Shown in pieces: positions 61,098-64,000 of a stretch of DNA of 64,000 bases (position 1 is its first letter; every line of letters begins with the position of its first letter). Under the pieces are notes generated by a model. The model made no database searches, had not been told where the DNA came from, and saw nothing but the letters and a program-made list of their open reading frames with translations. Position numbers and translations under genes: made by a program. Source of the DNA: CAZGUG01 sp964529035 (GTDB taxonomy: Bacteria; Bacillota; Clostridia; Ch29); assembly GCA_964529035.1 (NCBI GenBank), contig CAZGUG010000002.1, forward strand, positions 27,563 to 91,562, read 5' to 3'.

Positions 61098-61817
61098 GTG
61101 GAAAGACTGCAGAAATATATGGCCCGATGCGGCGTTGCATCCCGCAGAAAATGCGAGGAATTAATCACCGGGGGGCGCGTAAAGGTTAACGGCATGGCGG
61201 TCATGAAGGTCGGAACAAAAATTCAGCCGGAAAAAGACAGGGTGGAACTTGACGGAAAGGTGATAGAACCGGTCTCTAAAGGCATATATATAATGCTTAA
61301 CAAACCGGGGGGCTACGTTTCAACTGCCAGTGACCAGTTCGACAGGCCAACGGTTATGGATTTGGTTGATGGCATACAAGAAAGAGTATACCCCGTCGGA
61401 AGACTCGATTATGACAGTGAAGGGCTTATTCTGCTTACCAACGACGGAAGCCTGACCTATGGACTTACGCACCCCCGGCACAGGGTGGATAAGACCTATA
61501 TAGCCACGGTGGCCGGAAAGCCGTCCCAAAAGGATATAGACATGCTCAGGAAGGGAGTACCGCTGGAAGGTCGTACAACTTCGCCGGCAAAAATACGTCT
61601 CCTGGAATCGGACGGAAAAAGTTCAACCTATAAAGTAATAATCCACGAAGGCAGGAACAGGCAGGTTCGGAGGATGTTTCAGGAAGTAGGGTATACGGTA
61701 ATATCACTGAAAAGAACAGCCATAGGCAGCCTTAAGCTGGGGTCCCTGCCATCCGGCAGGTGGAGGTTTTTAAAGGATCACGAAGTGAAAGGGCTTTTGG
61801 AAAAGATTAAAGACTAA
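61098..61817 (+). CDS. rluB: rRNA pseudouridine synthase (RluB/RsuA family)
   Basis: An S4 domain (ERLQKYMARCGVASRRKCEELITGGRVKVNG) is followed by the RsuA-family catalytic domain with GRLDYDSEGLILLTNDG, where Asp is the nucleophile, and the C-terminal YKVIIHEGRNRQVRRMF. It modifies a uridine in large-subunit rRNA (RluB) by family. GTG 61098 serves as start behind GAGGGGAG. Length is 239. In many Firmicutes this gene follows scpB, here displaced by the redox pair. Confidence 0.96.
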   Translation: MERLQKYMARCGVASRRKCEELITGGRVKVNGMAVMKVGTKIQPEKDRVELDGKVIEPVSKGIYIMLNKPGGYVSTASDQFDRPTVMDLVDGIQERVYPVGRLDYDSEGLILLTNDGSLTYGLTHPRHRVDKTYIATVAGKPSQKDIDMLRKGVPLEGRTTSPAKIRLLESDGKSSTYKVIIHEGRNRQVRRMFQEVGYTVISLKRTAIGSLKLGSLPSGRWRFLKDHEVKGLLEKIKD

Positions 61818-61947
61818 GGTTCCACGAATATGACGGACGGGGCTTTAATTGTACTTTTTGAATAAAATTGGTAAAATAATATTTGCGATATTTTACGCGT
61901 AATGGGACCTTGCGTAAAAATAAAAAAACCAGAACGGGGTGCATACC

Positions 61948-62211
61948 ATGATACATATAAGGAAAGCCAGCGTAGAGGACAAGCCGGAAGAACTAATCTC
62001 AAAGGGAGCGATGAGGGAAGGAAGACATGATTTGGTAATGGTGGTACTTGAGGATGACGCGGTTATGGGCTGCTGCAGTATGGAGTTTNNNNNNNNNNNN
62101 NNNNNNNNNNNNNNNNNNNNNNNNNNNNNNNNNNNNNNNNNNNNNNNNNNNNNNNNNNNNNNNNNNNNNNNNNNNNNNNNNNNNNNNNACAAAGGATTTG
62201 TAGCAATGTAA
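61948..62211 (+). CDS. Acetyltransferase-like ORF interrupted by an assembly gap
   Basis: The visible part starts MIHIRKASVEDKPEELISKGAMREG and continues to DLVMVVLEDDAVMGCCSMEF before the run of 100 N. MIHIRKA..D and VMVVLEDDAVMGCCS resemble the first strands of a GNAT N-acetyltransferase. After the gap only KGFVAM and a stop remain, and frame continuity across the gap is not known. The true length is uncertain. Confidence 0.5.
   Translation: MIHIRKASVEDKPEELISKGAMREGRHDLVMVVLEDDAVMGCCSMEFXXXXXXXXXXXXXXXXXXXXXXXXXXXXXXXXXXKGFVAM
62089..62188. other. Assembly gap of 100 N
   Basis: Exactly 100 ambiguous bases mark a scaffold join of unknown true size. Any reading frame drawn through it is not trustworthy. 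Confidence 0.99.
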
Positions 62212-62238
62212 ACATTGAAAAACGGGGAGATGAGTATA

Positions 62239-63066
62239 ATGGAGCTTTGTTTTACCGAGAAACAGACAAAGGATTTGAATATTACCTGCAGGGTAAAGGA
62301 AACCCTTCACGTGGAAAGGAGCGAGTACCAGGATATTGCGCTTTTGGACACATACCAGTTCGGGAGAATGCTGGTTCTCGACGGTGCCATACAGACCACA
62401 ATAAGGGATGAGTTTGTATACCATGAGATGATATCCCATGTGCCGCTGTTTACACATCCCAACCCCAAACGGGTTGCAGTTGTAGGCGGGGGTGACGGGG
62501 GTACCATAAGGGAAATATTAAAGCACAAAAGCGTTGAGAAGGCAACCCTTGTGGAGATAGATAAAAGGGTAGTGGAAGTGGCAAGGCAGTATCTGCCGGA
62601 GATAAGCTTCGCTCTGGATGACAATAGGGCTGAGGTGCGTATTGAGGACGGTATAGAATTTGTAAAGAGTCACCGGGATGAATTTGACGTAATAATGGTA
62701 GATTCAACCGACCCGGTGGGCCCGGCGGTGGGTTTGTTTGTGAAGGAGTTCTACCAGTCGATACACGATGCCCTTAAGGAGGACGGGATATTTGTAGCCC
62801 AGACCGAATCGCCCTTTTACAACGGCGAATTGATATCTGCGGTATACAGGGATGTAAGTTCGGTATTCCCGATAGCAAAGGTATTCCTGTGCAACGTTCC
62901 CACATATCCCGGGGGCCTGTGGTGCTTTACCCTCGGCTCCAAAAAATATGACCCGGAGCAAGCGGAGGGGATAGACACCGGGGGCTTTGACTGTAAATAC
63001 TACAGCGAAAAGATACATAAAGCAGCCTTTGCACTGCCGCCTTTCGCAAAAAAATACCTGGAGTAG
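62239..63066 (+). CDS. speE: Spermidine synthase
   Basis: An aminopropyltransferase that joins putrescine and decarboxylated S-adenosylmethionine. Visible: [27 protein letters not shown] (nucleotide loop), [31 protein letters not shown] with the catalytic Asp, and [11 protein letters not shown]. Length is 275. ATG 62239 and ATG 62230 are both in frame; GGGGAG is upstream of each. The agmatinase gene follows by 10 bases, linking putrescine supply to spermidine formation. Confidence 0.97.
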   Translation: MELCFTEKQTKDLNITCRVKETLHVERSEYQDIALLDTYQFGRMLVLDGAIQTTIRDEFVYHEMISHVPLFTHPNPKRVAVVGGGDGGTIREILKHKSVEKATLVEIDKRVVEVARQYLPEISFALDDNRAEVRIEDGIEFVKSHRDEFDVIMVDSTDPVGPAVGLFVKEFYQSIHDALKEDGIFVAQTESPFYNGELISAVYRDVSSVFPIAKVFLCNVPTYPGGLWCFTLGSKKYDPEQAEGIDTGGFDCKYYSEKIHKAAFALPPFAKKYLE

Positions 63067-63076
63067 GTGGGGAAAT

Positions 63077-63970
63077 ATGGGCAGCATAAAGGACGGATAC
63101 GCAAACCATAGAATCTTTTTAAGCAGCGGCGGGGATTATTCTTCTGCCGATGCAGTCATTATAGGTGCACCCATGGACTACACCGCAAGCTTCCGGCCCG
63201 GGTCCAGGATGGGCCCCGGCATTATACGGGAGATGTCGGTTGTTTTGGAAACATACAGCCCCTATCTTAAGGGTGACCTTGAAGACATATCCCTTTATGA
63301 CCACGGCGACCTTGACCTTTACCTCGGAAACCCCCAAAAATCGCTGGATATGATTTACCACGCCGCCAAAGAAGTGTTCGGGGACGGAAAGTTCCCGGTA
63401 TTTTTGGGAGGAGAGCATCTTATAAGCCTTCCGGTAATAAAAGCCGCCTTCGATAAATACGGCAGCGAACTGGTACTGTTTCATTTTGATGCCCATACCG
63501 ATTTGAGGGAGGAATACATGGGAGAGAGACTGTCCCATGCAACAGTGATAAAAAGGTGTATGGACTTCATGGTAGGCAAAAGCATATACCAGTTCGGTGT
63601 CCGCTCTGGGCTTCGCGAAGAATTTATTTTTGGAAGCCGGAACATTAATTTTTTCCCCTTTGAGGTGTTAAGGCCTTTGGAAGAGGCAGCAAAAGAAACA
63701 GGGCAAAGACCGGTATACGTGACGCTTGATATTGACGTTGTAGACCCCGCCTATGCTCCCGGTACAGGCACACCGGAACCCGGAGGATGTACTTCTGACG
63801 AAGTTCTGCATGCCGTACATATGTTAGGCGATTGTAATGTGATTGGTATGGATGTTGTTGAGGTAATGGGACATGGGGACCCTGCGGGAATAACCGGAGC
63901 CCTTGCGGCAAAAATCATCAGGGAGGCCCTTATTGCTGCTGCAGTTGGGAACAGAAGGGAAGAATGGTAA
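63077..63970 (+). CDS. speB: Agmatinase / ureohydrolase
   Basis: A manganese ureohydrolase that hydrolyses agmatine to putrescine and urea. The manganese ligands sit in LGGEHLISLPV, FHFDAHTDLR and LDIDVVDPAYAPGTGTPEPGG. Length is 297. ATG 63077 follows GTAGGTGGGG; the frame runs back to 62987 inside speE but without a ribosome site. It is part of the polyamine pair and overlaps the next ORF by one base. Confidence 0.96.
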   Translation: MGSIKDGYANHRIFLSSGGDYSSADAVIIGAPMDYTASFRPGSRMGPGIIREMSVVLETYSPYLKGDLEDISLYDHGDLDLYLGNPQKSLDMIYHAAKEVFGDGKFPVFLGGEHLISLPVIKAAFDKYGSELVLFHFDAHTDLREEYMGERLSHATVIKRCMDFMVGKSIYQFGVRSGLREEFIFGSRNINFFPFEVLRPLEEAAKETGQRPVYVTLDIDVVDPAYAPGTGTPEPGGCTSDEVLHAVHMLGDCNVIGMDVVEVMGHGDPAGITGALAAKIIREALIAAAVGNRREEW

Positions 63971-64000
63971 TGAACCTTAAGGTGGTAAGCCTTATTAAAA
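63970..64000 (+). CDS. Start of a gene running off the window
   Basis: An ATG at 63970, sharing a base with the speB stop, opens MNLKVVSLIK and runs off the window end. The overlap suggests coupling to speB. GGGAAG lies about 8-14 bases upstream. Too short to identify. Confidence 0.45.
   Translation, partial: MNLKVVSLIK

Noticed and set aside
61891..61919. Inverted repeat TTTTACGC/GCGTAAAA upstream of the gap-interrupted ORF
   Set aside because: Only 8-bp arms in A/T-rich sequence with a 13-base loop; not distinctive enough to call.
1..64000. CRISPR arrays, tRNA or rRNA genes, insertion sequences
   Set aside because: I looked for regularly spaced repeats, cloverleaf-type segments and transposase genes and saw none.

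Overview
The window is a continuous stretch of chromosome from an anaerobic, spore-forming, Gram-positive member of the Clostridia. The evidence is a complete spoIIIAA-AH operon, spoIVB, spo0A, spoIIM and gerW, strong AGGAGG-type ribosome sites, many TTG/GTG starts, and base composition that looks mid-40s percent G+C by eye. Gene order and the OLE RNA point to a thermophilic or otherwise extremophilic relative of the Clostridium thermocellum/Acetivibrio group; that placement is inference. Nearly every gene is on the + strand. A run of exactly 100 N at 62089-62188 shows this is a draft scaffold.

Layout. 1-7027: a type IV pilus operon (pilC, pilin, prepilin peptidase, four minor pseudopilins, comFB, a fused pilM-pilN, pilO). 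7161-11504: shikimate pathway genes (aroD, aroF, a fused aroK-aroB, aroE). 11551-14640: AP endonuclease, M24 aminopeptidase, EF-P and an acidic zinc-ribbon protein. 14770-20009: spoIIIAA-AH. 20076-24805: Asp23-family protein, nusB, a TsaD-like paralog, xseA, xseB, ispA, DUF212. 24806-25531: a gene-free region holding a 592-nt structured RNA with its own promoter and terminator. I identify it as OLE RNA, because the next gene encodes an OapA-type membrane protein and the neighbours are the isoprenoid/DNA-repair genes that characteristically surround OLE. 25532-34400: oapA, dxs, tlyA, nadK, argR, recN, spoIVB, spo0A. 34426-35770: a broken permease locus and an unknown membrane protein. 35814-39659: LysE exporter, GIY-YIG nuclease, DUF4846 lipoprotein, GlnRS. 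39812-44418: steA-steB with two glycosyltransferase-like genes and DUF3866. 44421-50711: a 43-residue antisense-strand gene, nudF, spoIIM, ald, xerD, deoB, pdp. 50822-58625: two D,D-carboxypeptidases flanking cca, an M50 protease, trpS, scpA, scpB, DUF2953 and gerW. 58810-64000: a PyrK-like/TrmFO-like redox pair, a pseudouridine synthase, a gap-interrupted ORF, and speE-speB.

The genes fall into a few functional blocks: cell-surface pili, aromatic amino acid supply, the mother-cell SpoIIIA channel, forespore SpoIVB signalling with the master regulator Spo0A, and envelope or division functions. The sequence shows regulatory signals that fit these roles: a sigma-H promoter with an overlapping 0A box before spo0A, a sigma-F/G type promoter before spoIVB, and clear sigma-A promoters before the Asp23 gene, OLE and trpS. 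The most unusual item is the OLE RNA-oapA locus. Other points worth checking are the two gene fusions, the scrambled permease remnant downstream of spo0A, an 18-bp perfect inverted repeat before ald, and a 14-bp hairpin in the leader of the redox pair.
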